From contig JBANDB010000014.1 of the NCBI GenBank assembly GCA_037576215.1, positions 1,302,001 to 1,366,000 on the forward strand: a stretch of 64,000 nt of DNA. Reading direction: 5' to 3'. Of the stretch, positions 22,901 through 34,227 are shown in pieces (within the stretch, counting starts at the first letter, position 1; the number at the start of each line of letters is the position of its first letter). The notes below the pieces were generated by a model. It ran no database searches and had not been told where the DNA came from. It worked only from the letters and a program-made list of their open reading frames with translations. A program made the position numbers and the translations under genes. The DNA comes from Armillaria gallica. Taxonomy: Eukaryota; Basidiomycota; Agaricomycetes; Agaricales; Physalacriaceae.

Positions 22901-25401
22901 GTTCGACCCCAAGGCATTCTAGAGGTTTGATATTTCTAAACACTGGTACATGCTCGCATCTAATACACATGCCATAGATTTGGGCTTTACCAAAGTTAAC
23001 GCTTGTGTTCTCCACCAGTGCCATCTCTACACTTCAAAATGTTCTCACAGACTCACACGATCCTCCTTCATTGTCTCTGCCCCAGGATCCTCCTCGTAAG
23101 CCTCAGGATCTGGACATTGAACAAGTACTCGTGGCGCCACTAGGAGAGTCGACTCCTCAGCCTCATCTTTTCGTAAGCTTCTAATTCATCCGACATATCA
23201 TTGTCTGAGAAGCGACATTTTACCAGGTGTTCTTGAGAAGTGGACAAATAGCTGTATATCAGATTCTCCCTGCTGGTTCAGCTGCTGAGACACCATCATC
23301 GCCTCGGGCTTCGTCCCTGAAGATAAAATTTATCAAAACGTACTCGAAGGCGTTCGAGATCCAGAGGACCGAGGAAACCGAAAGGAGTGCCATCGCTGAA
23401 CAAAAACGTATCTCACGAGCATTTATCCCTTTCGTTACCACGCGTGGATCAGGCGCAACATTTTCTGGCGTCTTCTTTACAGGTGACAATCCGAGTTGGA
23501 TCATTGCCTCGGACAAAGGCGGTGTTCAACTGTACCCTTCGGGCCACGGTGTCGTCCACTCTTTCACTCCTTGTTCGCTATGGGAGTCGAAGGGAGATTT
23601 CCTTATATACTCCGAAGAGGTGTGCTTGGTGATTTACGTTTTGCAAGTACTGACTTCCATCTCAGGGACCCAGCCTTCTTGAGTGGATACCAGACTTTCA
23701 ATATGAAAGCCCTATCCCGACGCGGTCCGTTCCGAGGGGCCGTCCCTACTCCAGTGTACTGTTTGACCCCTCAACGTCCTTGATCGTTGCAGCTTCATCT
23801 TTGGAAGCGAAATTTGCTTCTTTCGACGAGGACGGCAACAGAGTGTGGGAGCCTGATGGCAAGTCGACATCATCGGTCCACCGTGGATTGGCGCTAACTA
23901 TGGACATATACACATAGCTTCGAATGTAGGGTATCCGATGACAGATTGCTCGACTCTTGAGTTGATATCACCGGATTTATGGATATCTATGGATGGGTAT
24001 GTTCATGTTTATGTGGGTGTATATCTGCGCTCAATTGATCAACGCTCCTTTAGCTTTGAGTTTGCCTCAAATGAAATTGTCAATGCTACTTCTGTAGTGT
24101 CTCTAGAAACGTCAAGCACCGACACTGGCAGCAAGGACTTCATCGCTGTTGGCACAAGTATCAACCGTGGAGAAGACCTCGCCACGAAAGGATGCGTACG
24201 TCACGATGTTCATTGTTGTTTTCGGTTTACTGAAATGTGTTGCAGACTTATATCTTCGAGATTGTCGAAGTAGTACCCGATCAGAAGTCTGCTCCGAAGC
24301 GCTGGTACAAACTCAGGTTGCGCTGTCGCGATGATGCAAAGGGCCCGGTGACTGCGATTTGTGGCTTCAAGGGCTACTTGGTTTCATCCATGGGTCAAAA
24401 GGTTTGAGAATTGTGCAGGTTTTGTAGACGTAAAGCTGAAGATGTTTAATTGAACCCCAGATTTTTGTTCGGGCCTTCGATTCAGACGAACGCCTCGTGG
24501 GCGTCGCTTTCCTCGATGTTGGGGTCTATGTGACTTCGCTCAGGAGCCTAAAAAATCTTCTCCTCATTGGTGATGCTGTGAAGAGCGTCTCTTTTGTCGC
24601 GTTTCAGGTTCGTTTCCGACCCTTCAGCTGCCTTGGTTTACTGATCGTCGCTCTTAAGGAGGACCCCTATAAACTCGTTGTTCTTGCCAAAGATCTTAAC
24701 CACGTTTGTGTCACTAATGTCGATTTCTTCTTCCAAGAAGACGCCATGTCGATTGTCACTTGTGATGAGGAAGGCGTAATACGTATGTACGAGTACAATC
24801 CACAAGGTAGGCTTAATGTAACTGCATACTATTAGTACTTGCTGATGCCCCGATGTCAGATCCTGATTCCAGAGACGGTCGTTCCCTTTTGCTTCGGACT
24901 GAGTATCAAAGTCAGGCTGAATATCGGGCCTCAGCAATGATTGCCTATAGGAGGAACGGCGCCATGATTCCCGAGGCCAAGTTGATATACGGTAAGCTAC
25001 GCGTGCCTTTAGTGACAAGTTGTTCCTTTTACGTTTTTCATGGTTAGGTGGGACAAATGGATCAATCGCCTCGTTGACGCCTCTGGACGAATCTGTCGCT
25101 AAAAGGTTGCAATTATTGCAGGGTCAACTAACGCGTAACATTCAGCATGCTGCTGCTTTGAACCCGAAAGTTTTTCGGTAGGATCATCTATTTACGCTAT
25201 AACACTCGTGCTGATTACCGTTGTAGCATCGTGCGGAATGATTTCGTTTCCCGACCACTCACGAAAGGAGTTATCGATGGAAATCTACTGGAGCATTTTG
25301 GAGCATTATCAACAACGAGACAGGTTGAAATGACACGACAGATTGGAACGGAAAGAACCATCGTCTTGCGCGATTGGATTTCTTTGAGTAAAGCTTGGTA
25401 G
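19920..25401 (+). CDS. CFT1: CPSF160/Cft1, pre-mRNA cleavage and polyadenylation factor
   Basis: The large three-beta-propeller scaffold of the cleavage and polyadenylation factor, which helps read the polyadenylation signal in the nucleus. The start at 19920 gives MVMHALHQEILPPSGVEFAT (a second ATG is at 19926), matching the family N-terminus. Recognisable blocks include REHRLHGIVTGMSGVRL and LDRLLVSFRDAK (first propeller), ITLPINGWASRMSDLPF, TIVLGGIVIVTSNSLIYVDQ, GIGPLGGFTLFQ, and the CPSF_A domain with NEIVNATSVVSLETSS, AVGTSINRGEDL, VSFVAFQ, DAMSIVTCDEEGVIRMYEY and GVIDGNLLEHF. An acidic insertion (DDDETMD, MDVDDDDD) follows the first propeller. It ends at TAG 25399-25401. Many short introns; the individual junctions were not all resolved. 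Order of blocks and size agree with the family. Confidence 0.95.
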
Positions 25402-25798
25402 TTCTCTGTAGTTGATCCTGACAATGAACTTGACTAGTGAACTGCGAACGAACGACTGGTTTTTAAATAACGACTATATATATATAACAGTATAACTCGC
25501 ATGGGGATTCTCATGGCAAGCACGCTGTACACATGCTACATCTCAAGATCAGAATAGCTGAGGCCTGCCATGATAGGTTATATAGTATATACAATCTATA
25601 GACAATAATGTATCATATCATCTTCCTATGTAGTACATACTTGACATACTTGATGATCAAAGGCAAATACATACTGGGGACATAAATTATGCGAAGCAAG
25701 ACGACACGAAAAGACGCAGATATGGCGAAGAAATGGAGATACAAAAGATGCCAGTAAAGATGGGACGGATGCGTTGGGTGCCACGTCCTAAGATCGTT
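25402..25798. other. Convergent AT-rich intergenic region CFT1 / histone H1
   Basis: About 400 bp between convergent genes. It is AT-rich, with a short TATATATATA run near 25470-25485 and several TATA-like repeats, as expected of fungal 3' UTRs and polyadenylation sites. If the alternative last exon of H1 is used, coding would extend to 25687. Confidence 0.5.
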
Positions 25799-27019
25799 TC
25801 ACGGGCTACAGGGAAAAGAAATGCTATCAGCCAGATGAGCCACACTCTGAGTGGGTTGTCTACTGGCCTTCTTCCGTACAGTCTTGGCAGTAGTAGTGGC
25901 AGCTTTAGCAGATGCCTTCTTCGCGGGGGCTTTCTTTGCAGCGACTTTGGCCTTCGTCGTGGCACTCGTGCCGGTGGCAGCCTAGGTCAACAGTGAGTAA
26001 CACTAGCATGCAAACAGAAGCAGTACATACCTTCTTTGCAGGTGCACGTCTTGCGGTGACAGTTGTTTTCTTGGTGGTAGTGGCTTTACTAGCTGTAGCT
26101 GTCTTCTTGGGCGCTGCTTTAGTCTTTGTAGAAGTCGCTTTCGCAGAAGACGCCTTCTTAGCAGCAGCGGTTGTACGCGCAGTCCCTGTAGGTTTGGAGG
26201 CGGCGGCCGATGTAGCTGTCGTCCTTGGCTTTGCGACTGACTTTTTCGCAACAACAACCGGTTTCTTCGCGGTCTTGGTAGTCTTAGCCTTAGCGGTAGT
26301 CTTGGCCTTAGTCGCAGCTGACTTAGTGGTTGTAGATTTGGCGGTCGTAGTCTTGGGAGTAGGTTTAGCAGCAGACTTGGCGGTAGACTTCGCTTTCGTT
26401 GCAGGTTTGTTCTAACAAGTCATCAGTACAGTCTTGGTTGAATGCTTTACAAAAGCTCACCTCTTTAGTGGCCGAAGTATCGACTGCCTTGGTTTTCGGC
26501 GCAAGCTTGACGCGACCAGAAGGGCCTATGCACGATTGAGGATATGCCATATCGACAGAATGCAAAGTTATCCACCTTTAGGAAGAACAAACACCCCTTT
26601 CTCGCTTCCAGATGTGAGCGCCCTCGCCAGTTGAGTATTTTGCGCGGCGCCAATTACAAGCTTGTACTTGTCCTCGACAAATCTGAGCGATTCATTGAGT
26701 CCGATTTATTCAGAGGGTCCGAATCCATCTCACTTTTTGATTTGAGGACGAGAAACGCCTATACGTGCGTCCTCTGTATGCGCGGCAATACATTCCTAAG
26801 GAGCGGGTATTAGTATAGGCGTTAATCCCACGAGCAAAGGTGACCAAATAGCAGATCGCCGAAATTACGGCGGCAAAAAACACACAAGCACAAGAGATGA
26901 CGATAGGAGCCATGAAAGGCAGAGAGAGAACATACTTTGATCATGTCAGACCAGGGCGGATGAGTGGCCTTGGTGGCCTTCTTGGCGGACGATTTAGCAG
27001 CAGACTTCTTGGCAGACAT
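25799..27019 (-). CDS. Linker histone H1
   Basis: A linker histone that binds the nucleosome dyad and compacts chromatin. ATG at 27017-27019 gives MSAKKSAAKSSAKKATKATH, followed by the winged-helix H15 globular domain: PPWSDMIKECIAAY, then a Lys/Tyr-rich segment FVEDKYKLVIGAAQN, and GVFVLPKGPSGRVKLAPKTK. The rest is a long Lys/Ala/Thr-rich tail (26400 to 25860) with repeated AKK and TTKT units. The globular domain is interrupted by introns. The C-terminal end is uncertain: read-through gives a stop at 25799-25801, whereas splicing a 57 bp intron near 25805-25865 would alter the end. The regular Ala/Lys tail explains long antisense frames here. Confidence 0.9.
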
Positions 27020-27303
27020 TGTTCACGACGAAGAGATAATGGGAGAACAGATGATAAAAAGGATAAACGTTGTGAATAGAGAAGAAAAAACTCGAGCTGG
27101 ATAGGCGGGACGGGAGGGCTGGCGGTGCAAACTTGCGATTGCGAAAATAGATGGTGGGGGTTTGAGGAAGAGTTGGTTGATTGAAACTCAACCGTCAACC
27201 AAACGCGCTGGTCTAAGTGTCACATGACAGTGACGGAACCGCGTTTCGGCCCGGCGCTTTCTCCCACCAATCATATTCCACGTCACCGATACCGGCTACA
27301 TCC

Positions 27304-27895
27304 ATGTCCATTACGCCAGAGCTCAGAGCATTAGCCCGGTCTGCGTATCGTCAGCTATACCGAGCGTCTACTGCCACTTTCTCTGGTGCGCCATTTCGGC
27401 CTCACAGAAATAATGTCCTAACTAACAACTATTTAGGTGATGAACCCGTCCTTAGAGGTCAGGCCAGCAAAATGTTGTCTCCAATGTTCTACTGACGGTT
27501 TCTGTCCAGCATTTCGTTCAAAGCTGAGGGAAGATGCGCTTTCTGGGAAGGCAGAGACAAATCCTGTCCTGTATCAAGATCAGACTGATGGCGCACTGAA
27601 GGTCGCTGCTTTTCTTCGACAGAACGTCATCCAGGCTGCTCGGGTTCCTGGCGAAGACGATACTTGGAGTTAGTTGTCCGGTTTTACTACACTGTCCCAC
27701 TCACCTGAGTCAACAGAATTGAAAATCACGAAAGATACCGAACTTGGGTCTAATGATTCCGTAAAGAATCCACCACCAATGGAGACTGATCGTCAGGCTA
27801 GAAGACGGGAGAAACAACATAAGTATGCTCGCTTTTCATCAACACTTCTGTCTTGAATGTTGACGATCTAGTCTTTCAGATGCTGCTCGTCTTGA
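27304..27895 (+). CDS. MZM1: LYR-motif complex III assembly factor (Mzm1/LYRM7)
   Basis: A mitochondrial matrix chaperone that stabilises the Rieske protein Rip1 before insertion into complex III. Five exons (27304-27385, 27437-27457, 27510-27668, 27717-27822, 27880-27895) total 384 nt and encode 127 residues. The LYR motif is in AYRQLYRAST. Further family features are DEPVLRAFRSKLREDA and KVAAFLRQNVIQA, followed by a charged C-terminus (DRQARRREKQHK). The second exon is only 21 nt. If the last intron is retained, translation stops at 27856 instead; the protein then differs only in its last few residues. The stop at 27895 lies 22 bp before the start of the next gene on the same strand. Confidence 0.9.
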
Positions 27896-27917
27896 CAACG
27901 ATACTCGTGTACCGCGA

Positions 27918-28437
27918 ATGAATTATTCTGTACTTAAAAAAGCACACAAAGAACGTGTTATACCTGAACTTAAAGAAGAGGATCTTGAAGAAACATTTGT
28001 GAGAGGTATGTCGTCGTTGCCTTCGTCTAAGGACGGGTAAAGCAGAGCATCACACGTCAGGAAGCGGGCCGGTATGTTGCAGTGCCAGATCCATGTTGAG
28101 CCAAATAACGACGAGCGTGCTAGGGTGGCCAATCAATCAACAAAACTGAAAACAATGTTCAGCTACTCCATAAACCGACCATGATACGCGTGTCTTGTCA
28201 AATGACACGTTCCTTGGAACAGAACAGAAAGCTGGCACGACGCCTTCTGGTTGAAAAGGTATTCATCTAACGGTCTTTCGTCAACAATAACTCAGACGTA
28301 GTAAGCTGGACCAAATTGCCAATCCGGGACTATCAAAAGACGAGATGCGCCGTGCGAGGCAGCGTGAACGAGAGCGTCGACGCAGAAAGAAAGCTAAGAA
28401 AAAAGACCTAAAAAATGATACGGAAACAGAGTCTTGA
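27918..28437 (+). CDS. Mitochondrial release-factor-like GGQ protein (C12orf65/Rso55 family)
   Basis: A short protein with an RF1-type GGQ domain and a basic C-terminal tail, the architecture of human MTRFR/C12orf65 and yeast Rso55, which act on stalled mitochondrial ribosomes. ATG at 27918 gives [20 protein letters not shown], then [52 protein letters not shown] and a tail of Arg/Lys repeats. The codon-recognition domain of full release factors is missing, as in this family. GSGP is encoded by an 11-nt exon (28061-28071) and GGQ begins the next exon at 28124. A classical mitochondrial presequence is not obvious from this start. A longer N-terminus would need an upstream exon I could not join in frame. 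Confidence 0.88.
28061..28071 (+). other. 11-nt microexon beside the GGQ motif
   Basis: The exon lies between an acceptor CAG (to 28060) and a donor GTATGT (from 28072). It joins the end of exon 1 (28005) and exon 3 (28124) to read [13 protein letters not shown]. Removing it would delete part of the motif and shift the frame. Confidence 0.85.
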
Positions 28438-28581
28438 GAATTCTGTTAGATACAAAAGTAGCAAATATTTACAATACTCGAATTTGAAGATCGGCAATCT
28501 GCGGCCAGCCCATTAGAGACTGGTCGACTTGTTTTCCTTCTGTCACGTCTCTACTCAGGAGCACTATTCACATCGTCAAGA

Positions 28582-30515
28582 ATGTCAGGAGGTGGTCTTC
28601 ACTCTCTTGCAACCATTATCAAACGGTGCGTCCTCAATGGGGAATGCATTTTCGACCGGCTCACCGTCCAACACCAGCCTTGAAGCCGCGACTTCGCGTA
28701 TCGAGGATTTAGCCTCCGGGAATGTATGGCCTCCTAAAGAGGACGAACCCAAAGCTGCCCCAGTTCCATCTAGAGGAGCTGTTCCACCCCCTCCACCATC
28801 CCCACCGGCCCCTGCTGCTGCCCAGGAATTACCCAGAAGCGTCATCGCATACGACCAAGTCGTAGTCGAAGGAAAATTGAAGCCTTTTGTTGAGCTCACC
28901 AAGTTTGCTGGCCCTAATGTCATTGAAACTGTACGTTGTTGTGCTTTACCTTTGTCTGTGCGCGCGTACAATTATAGACACCTAGGTCGGCCTTGTCGAG
29001 AAGCAGTTTGCAGATGTCCGCAGCCTTCTGTTGACAAGCGCTGCTTGCCAGAAGCCTGATGATACTAAGATCCAGGAGCTCATCAAGCCACTGCAACAAA
29101 CCATCGAAGCTATCATTAGCCTGAAAGACAAGAAGCGCTCGGACAGAGATTGGTACAACCATCTTGTTGTTATTGGAGAGGGAGCGCCATCTGTAGGATG
29201 GGTAATCAACGTATGCCGCCTTCTTTATTGTGAAACCAATGCTCTGACCTCCTTTCAATAGCCCAAACCAGGACCATATCTCAACGAGGTTAAAGATGCC
29301 GTGACCTTCTGGGGAAATAGAATCATCAAGGAGTTCAAGAACAAGTCAGTTTATATGTCCATTGTTTCTTGACATCGTGTTCATGAGCTCACAGGGATCC
29401 AAAACACGTAAAATGGGTGGAATCGTACATTTCTCTTATAGAGGAGACGCGCAAGTATGTGGTAGAATTCCACACGACTGGACTGTCGTGGAACCCAAGG
29501 GTGCGTCTACTTCTATTGTTCCTATAAGCTTTCTCTGATGTACTTGGGAAGGGTGTGGCTGTGGCCGACTATAAACCCCCTCCTGCTCCGGTGCGAGTGG
29601 ACCGCCTCCGCCTCCGCCTCCACCGCCTCCACCTGCGTTGGCGCCGTCTCCTCCCTCTGGTTCCACTGCTACTGGAGGCGCGGCGGCCGTGTTTGCTGAA
29701 ATTAACCGGGGCGAGGAAGTCACGAAAGGCCTGCGCAAGGTCGACAAGAGTGAAATGACCCACAAGAATCCGGCTTTGCGTGCTGGCAGTGCTGTGCCAA
29801 GCTCGCCTGGCTCGGCTGGTATGTTGTGAATGCCATTTGATGGGTACTCACTCTTACTTGATTGCATCTAGCGCCGAAGAAACCTGTCCGTCCCTCTAAA
29901 CCTCACTCACTGATGGGCAAGAAACCGGCCAAGTTCGCATTGGAGGGGAAAGTCTGGAACATTGTAAGCACACTTTCTTTTGGCGTTGGTCGTCTCTTGA
30001 ATTTCACGATGTTTCCAGGAGTACCAAGAAGACGAACGAAGCCTGGTCGTTGGAGAATGTCAGCTCAATCAAGCTGTGAACATCTTTGGTTGTAAGAACA
30101 CGGTTGTTCAAATCAAAGGCAAAGTGAACGCTGTCGCACTCGGTAGGCTCCCGCCCCCGAAATCTTTTCTTCGTCGCATCTCACCGGTCTGTTAGTGAAT
30201 TGCGTAAAGACCTCGGTCGTCATCGACTCGGTAGTCTCGTCCATCTCAGTGACCAAGTCGCCGTCGTTTGAAATTCAAATAACGGGTATCGCACCTATGA
30301 TCCAGGTGGACTCGACTGATTCTGGACAGATTTATCTGTCGAAAGCGAGTCTTGGGGCCGAGATCATGACGGCCAAGTGTAGTGCTATCAACGTCAGCAT
30401 TCCCACTGGAAGCGACGAGGACCCTGACTACGCCGAGCAGCCTATTCCTGAAATGTTGAAGACGGTGGTCAAAGACGGACAGTTAGTGACTGCGGTGGTG
30501 GAACACGTTGGTTAA
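28582..30515 (+). CDS. SRV2: Adenylyl cyclase-associated protein (CAP/Srv2)
   Basis: CAP recycles actin monomers and, in fungi, links actin to Ras/adenylyl cyclase signalling. The start at 28582 gives MSGGGLHSLATIIKR, joined through a short intron to LEAATSRIEDLA, the CAP N-terminal helix. The N-terminal helical-folded domain follows (SVIAYDQVVVEGKLKPFVEL, LLTSAACQKPDD, RDWYNHLVVIGEGAPSVGWV, VTFWGNRIIKEF). A polyproline run lies near 29620, then a WH2-like segment (GLRKVDKSEMTHKNP). The C-terminal CARP beta-helix has WNIEYQE, VNIFGCKNTVVQIKGKVNAV and VVSSISVTKSPSFEIQITG. It ends at TAA 30513-30515. A polyproline stretch also occurs near the N-terminus. Order and length are normal. Confidence 0.96.
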
Positions 30516-30629
30516 TCGTAATAGCATATACCCTCTGCACGTTTGAGCGAACTTATTCAATGCAACGGAATTTTTGGTTTCACGGACTTGTTACGTCATT
30601 GACCAGTTGCCTGCCTGAATAACTCTGCC

Positions 30630-33600
30630 TTGATCTACCACGAGTGGCCAGACGTGGTGTCGCGTCCTCCCTCACCATCTCGTTTCTTGGATAAATCGTC
30701 CGTTGGGCCCAGCATATACACGCAATGGATAACGCGGGATGGCATGCTTTTCGTCGCGCTCAACGAGTACATTCCTTTCATCTTCTATCTTTATCCGCTC
30801 AGCCTTTTTGCGCAGGAGAGCGAAATTTTCGAATCGCCTCAGCGGGGTCCTGACGGGAGATATCTTCCCGTAGAACAGATTACACCAATGGACGAAAGTT
30901 TTATTGGCGGCTTCCACCCTCACATTCCCAGTCGTGCGCCATCTCCGGCGCCTCCATTGCCGCCTAAGGACCGGATACAGCCAGAATTCAACAGCAGTCA
31001 AGGTAGCCAGCTCACCATGTCCTCCTCTGAAATGACACACTTGAGCGCGATTGAGCGGTCTAAGCTACTCCGAGTTGCTCGGATGAATCCTCATCTCCAG
31101 GTATGTCGGACGAAGTCATCCCCATTTTGTGCTCACAAGGCCATTATTCTAGTTCATGGTTGGTCCTCTCCTACGGTACGTCGCGTCGTGGCGGATCAAT
31201 TTTAGCCTCAATTCAATTAGCCAAAAAGATATGATACCATTGATGAACACGGAGTATGGCACGGAGCAGCACTCATAGTCAGTGAGTACCTTCATCTTTT
31301 CCCTCAGAGAATATTCTCCATGCTGTTTCAGCGGTCGATGCTGGGTCGACCTACGAACCACATCCCACTCTGACTTACGAGTGGGATCCCCAACTTCGTA
31401 CCCGTTCCGAATACCTCAGACATCAAGGTTCTTCGGGACGTAGCAATGGTGGTAGATCGTTCGAACTTGGTCCCCATCCTGCTGATCCCCACTCGTCGGT
31501 TATGCCAATCGCACCGCCAGGAAGCCCCATGAATGGCAAGACCGCTAGTGGTCGTACCGAAGAATCACCGGGTCAAGAAATATGGGTATACGGTGGAAAT
31601 GGCGGGTACGTGAGGCTTTGTCTGGGCGCGTCTCCATCCCCATGGTTACATTTTTCACGAAGGACTTTCACTTTTTGGCGCTTCATGATCCATATTCCTT
31701 TGGGACACCATGAAATGGCTGTATCATACTCGATCAACAGAGGACAGAAACTACATTTTTTCGTCCCGGGCCGGAATCAAAACATGAGATGGGCAGCGTA
31801 CTCGGTAAGTGCACTCAAGGCGCGCATTATTCGGCCTAATTGATGTCCTAGTGCAACGGGTTCTCCGCTGGGGTCAACCCCGACGACTTCAGAGGTCCTG
31901 GTTTTCACACCGGTTATGATCCGGTGTGGGTTGATTTACTGGAAAAGCACGCTGAGAAGCCATTCCACATGTTAATGGGTGGAGGCGATCAGATCTATTG
32001 TGACGGGTATGCAACTAGACAATATTGTGCTTTCTCTCTGCTCATACGACTTTACCAAGGCTGACTCGGGAGCCTGAACTGCAAGAGTGGGTTGCCAAAA
32101 TGAAACCCGGGGAGAGGAAAGCACATCCTCTCAGCGACGAAATCCGCGAGGCGATTGATAGATTTTATTTCAACCACTATTGTCAGACATTTCGAAGCGG
32201 GGCGTTCGCACGAGCGAATAGTTCTATGTGAGTTCTATGTGATATCTAGTCGTTGTACACTGACATATTATTGTTCAAGACCTATGATAAACATGTGTGG
32301 TAGGATTTTTGTCTTCATGGAAGATCGACTTTGTTGAATAGGCTTTCAGACGACCATGGTACAGTATTAATTATTCACTGTTTGCTTTGTACTCACGGTG
32401 TCTCGCCCCTTTACAACAGATATAGTGAGTCGATTCCTATGCACGAGATATTTCTGACGCTTCTCCTCAGATTGACGGGTTTGGCAGCTGTAAGTAATCC
32501 AGTAACATCAATCTACACTGTGCGTTTCATCGTACACCTTCTCAGACCCGGATGATCTCCAGGTTGCACCTGTATTCCAAACGTAAGTAGGCCTTCGGTC
32601 ATGTAACAATGCCTTATTGACTTAATTCATACAGTATCGGCGCGAGGGGCTACTTTTTCTTCCTGTTGTTCCAATGCTTCTTGAATGGTTCGTGCGCTTC
32701 TCACACACATAACAGCTGTCTTCACTTCATAGCCCAGTTGATATCGATGGTATCAATGATCATCAAGGACAACATGTGAATAGATCCGTGATCATTGGAA
32801 GCCCCGGACCATACGTGAAGTTTCATTCTCATTCTTTTCTCGCGTAAGTCCGCTTGAAGGCTAACATGGATGCATTCTCATACATTTTCAGTTCTCTTGG
32901 ACCACAAGCGGCCATACTAATGCTGGATTGCCGGTATGTTTTTGGGGATAACTATGTTTTAATACGTTCACTGATAACTTCCAGTGCCGAGCGAAAGAAA
33001 GACCAAGTCTGCAGCCCCTATGAGTATAATAAGGTATTCAAACGATTGCAGGAGCTACCAGAGAGTGTAGAACACCTTGTGGTACAACTGGGTATGACCA
33101 ACATGCTTGGCGATGGCTGCAACTAAGTGGCCCTTCAGGTATTCCGATCGCATATCCCCGTATGGTCTTTTTGGAGACAGCACTAGAGTCCAAATTCAAT
33201 CCTATCGTTGCCATCAGCAAGACGGGATCTCTAGGCTTGTCAGGATTTGTTAATAAGTTCAATGCAGACGCAGAGCTTTTAGATGATTTAGTATGCCTCT
33301 CTAATACTGTCCAGATGTTTTGCTTACTCTGCCTCCAGAATGATCATTGGACTGCTCGTTCTCATAAGGTTCGCACTTTTCTCTTATCGGTCAGATGACC
33401 GTTGTAGTTCTAATGACCTGACACAGCGAGAACGTAATTGGCTCATATTAGAGTTGCAGAAAATTGCTTTGGCGAAGCATCTGAGAATCACATTTGTTTC
33501 TGGAGATGTTCACTGTGCTGCTGTAGGTGTTTTCAAAACGCTGAGAACGAAGGGCAGAAGCGAGATTCCGCCTGCCATGGATCATCGATACATGGTCAAT

Positions 33601-34117
33601 GTGGTGACAAGTACGCTTCATTTTTTGCTGTGACTTGTATACCTCACTTATTTGTCAGGTGCAATCGTGAATACGCCCCCGTATGTTGTTGTTTCTTATT
33701 GGTATCCCTTTTAATCCTCCCTCTTCCAGGCCGATGGGTGTCATAACAATGGTTTGTTCGCTGGCATCAAAAAATCACAGGACCCTCCATCAAGCTGAAA
33801 CTGACGAGACCATGGTGCGTAAGAATTGTGTCGTAATGACTACGCAAAGCCCATAACCATTCCAAGTTTCCACTATTTTCAAAGGACACTGATGGTTCTT
33901 ATCGAAAATTGAGGTATATCATGGGCCGCCGAAATTGGTGTAGTGTCGATTGGGAACCATCTTCTGGCGACCTCGTGTTTGACGTACGTGTTGAGAAGGA
34001 GAAAGGCCTCGGAACAACTGTCGGGTAAGGTTTACTGGTACTCTTCACATGTAGTATTAGCTGACGTGGATACTCAGATATCCTGTTCGGACCCCTCCGC
34101 CTCGTTGGAATCGATGA
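30630..34117 (+). CDS. PhoD-like metallophosphatase, fungal type
   Basis: A large PhoD-like phosphatase-domain protein of unknown substrate. Early sequence includes MLFVALNEYIPFIFYLYPLS and a proline-rich region. Catalytic-fold blocks are FHMLMGGGDQIYCDG (metal site), MINMCDDHDIIDGFGSYPDD (assembled from four tiny exons, 32280-32489), ILMLDCRAERKKDQV, HLVVQLGIPIAYPR and ITFVSGDVHCAAVG. The C-terminus ends YPVRTPPPRWNR at TGA 34115-34117. Intron density is very high. The start is not resolved: the frame has a stop at about 30599-30601 and no ATG before 30744, yet the sequence from 30630 looks coding, so a short upstream exon is likely. The gene is convergent with ASH2 across 110 bp. Confidence 0.9.
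32280..32299 (+). other. 20-nt exon of the PhoD-like gene
   Basis: This exon follows an acceptor AG at 32278-32279 and ends before GTAGGA at 32300. It encodes PMINMC, the start of the conserved metal-binding block. Confidence 0.8.
32350..32358 (+). other. 9-nt microexon of the PhoD-like gene
   Basis: ACGACCATG lies between acceptor TTTCAG and donor GTACAG. It completes D and encodes D-H of the CDDHD motif. The reading frame demands it. Confidence 0.85.
32420..32424 (+). other. 5-nt microexon of the PhoD-like gene
   Basis: ATATA lies between acceptor ACAACAG and donor GTGAGT. It completes Asp and adds Ile to give CDDHDI, followed by IDGFGS from the next exon at 32471. Omitting it breaks the frame and the motif. 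Confidence 0.82.
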
Positions 34118-34227
34118 CAACATGCGATATATATCTAAAATTGGGCTCACACTTCTACGCTTTCATATACCCATCGGAAGATCCCCTAATTATTTTTATT
34201 CACCATAAATCTACTTGCTACCGTTAC

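Noticed and set aside
25465..25490. TA-rich run as a microsatellite or origin
   Set aside because: Too short, and it sits where two convergent 3' UTRs are expected.
25912..26415. 167-codon Val/Ala-rich plus-strand frame
   Set aside because: It is the antisense of the Lys/Ala/Thr repeat tail of histone H1; the repeat composition keeps the opposite frame open.
27304..28437. A fused MZM1-release factor protein
   Set aside because: The last MZM1 exon reaches a stop in its frame, and the available donor gives the wrong phase for the GGQ frame; two separate proteins fit better.
28585..28971. 128-codon minus-strand Gly-rich frame, and a similar one at 29436-29867
   Set aside because: Both are antisense to the polyproline regions of the CAP gene.
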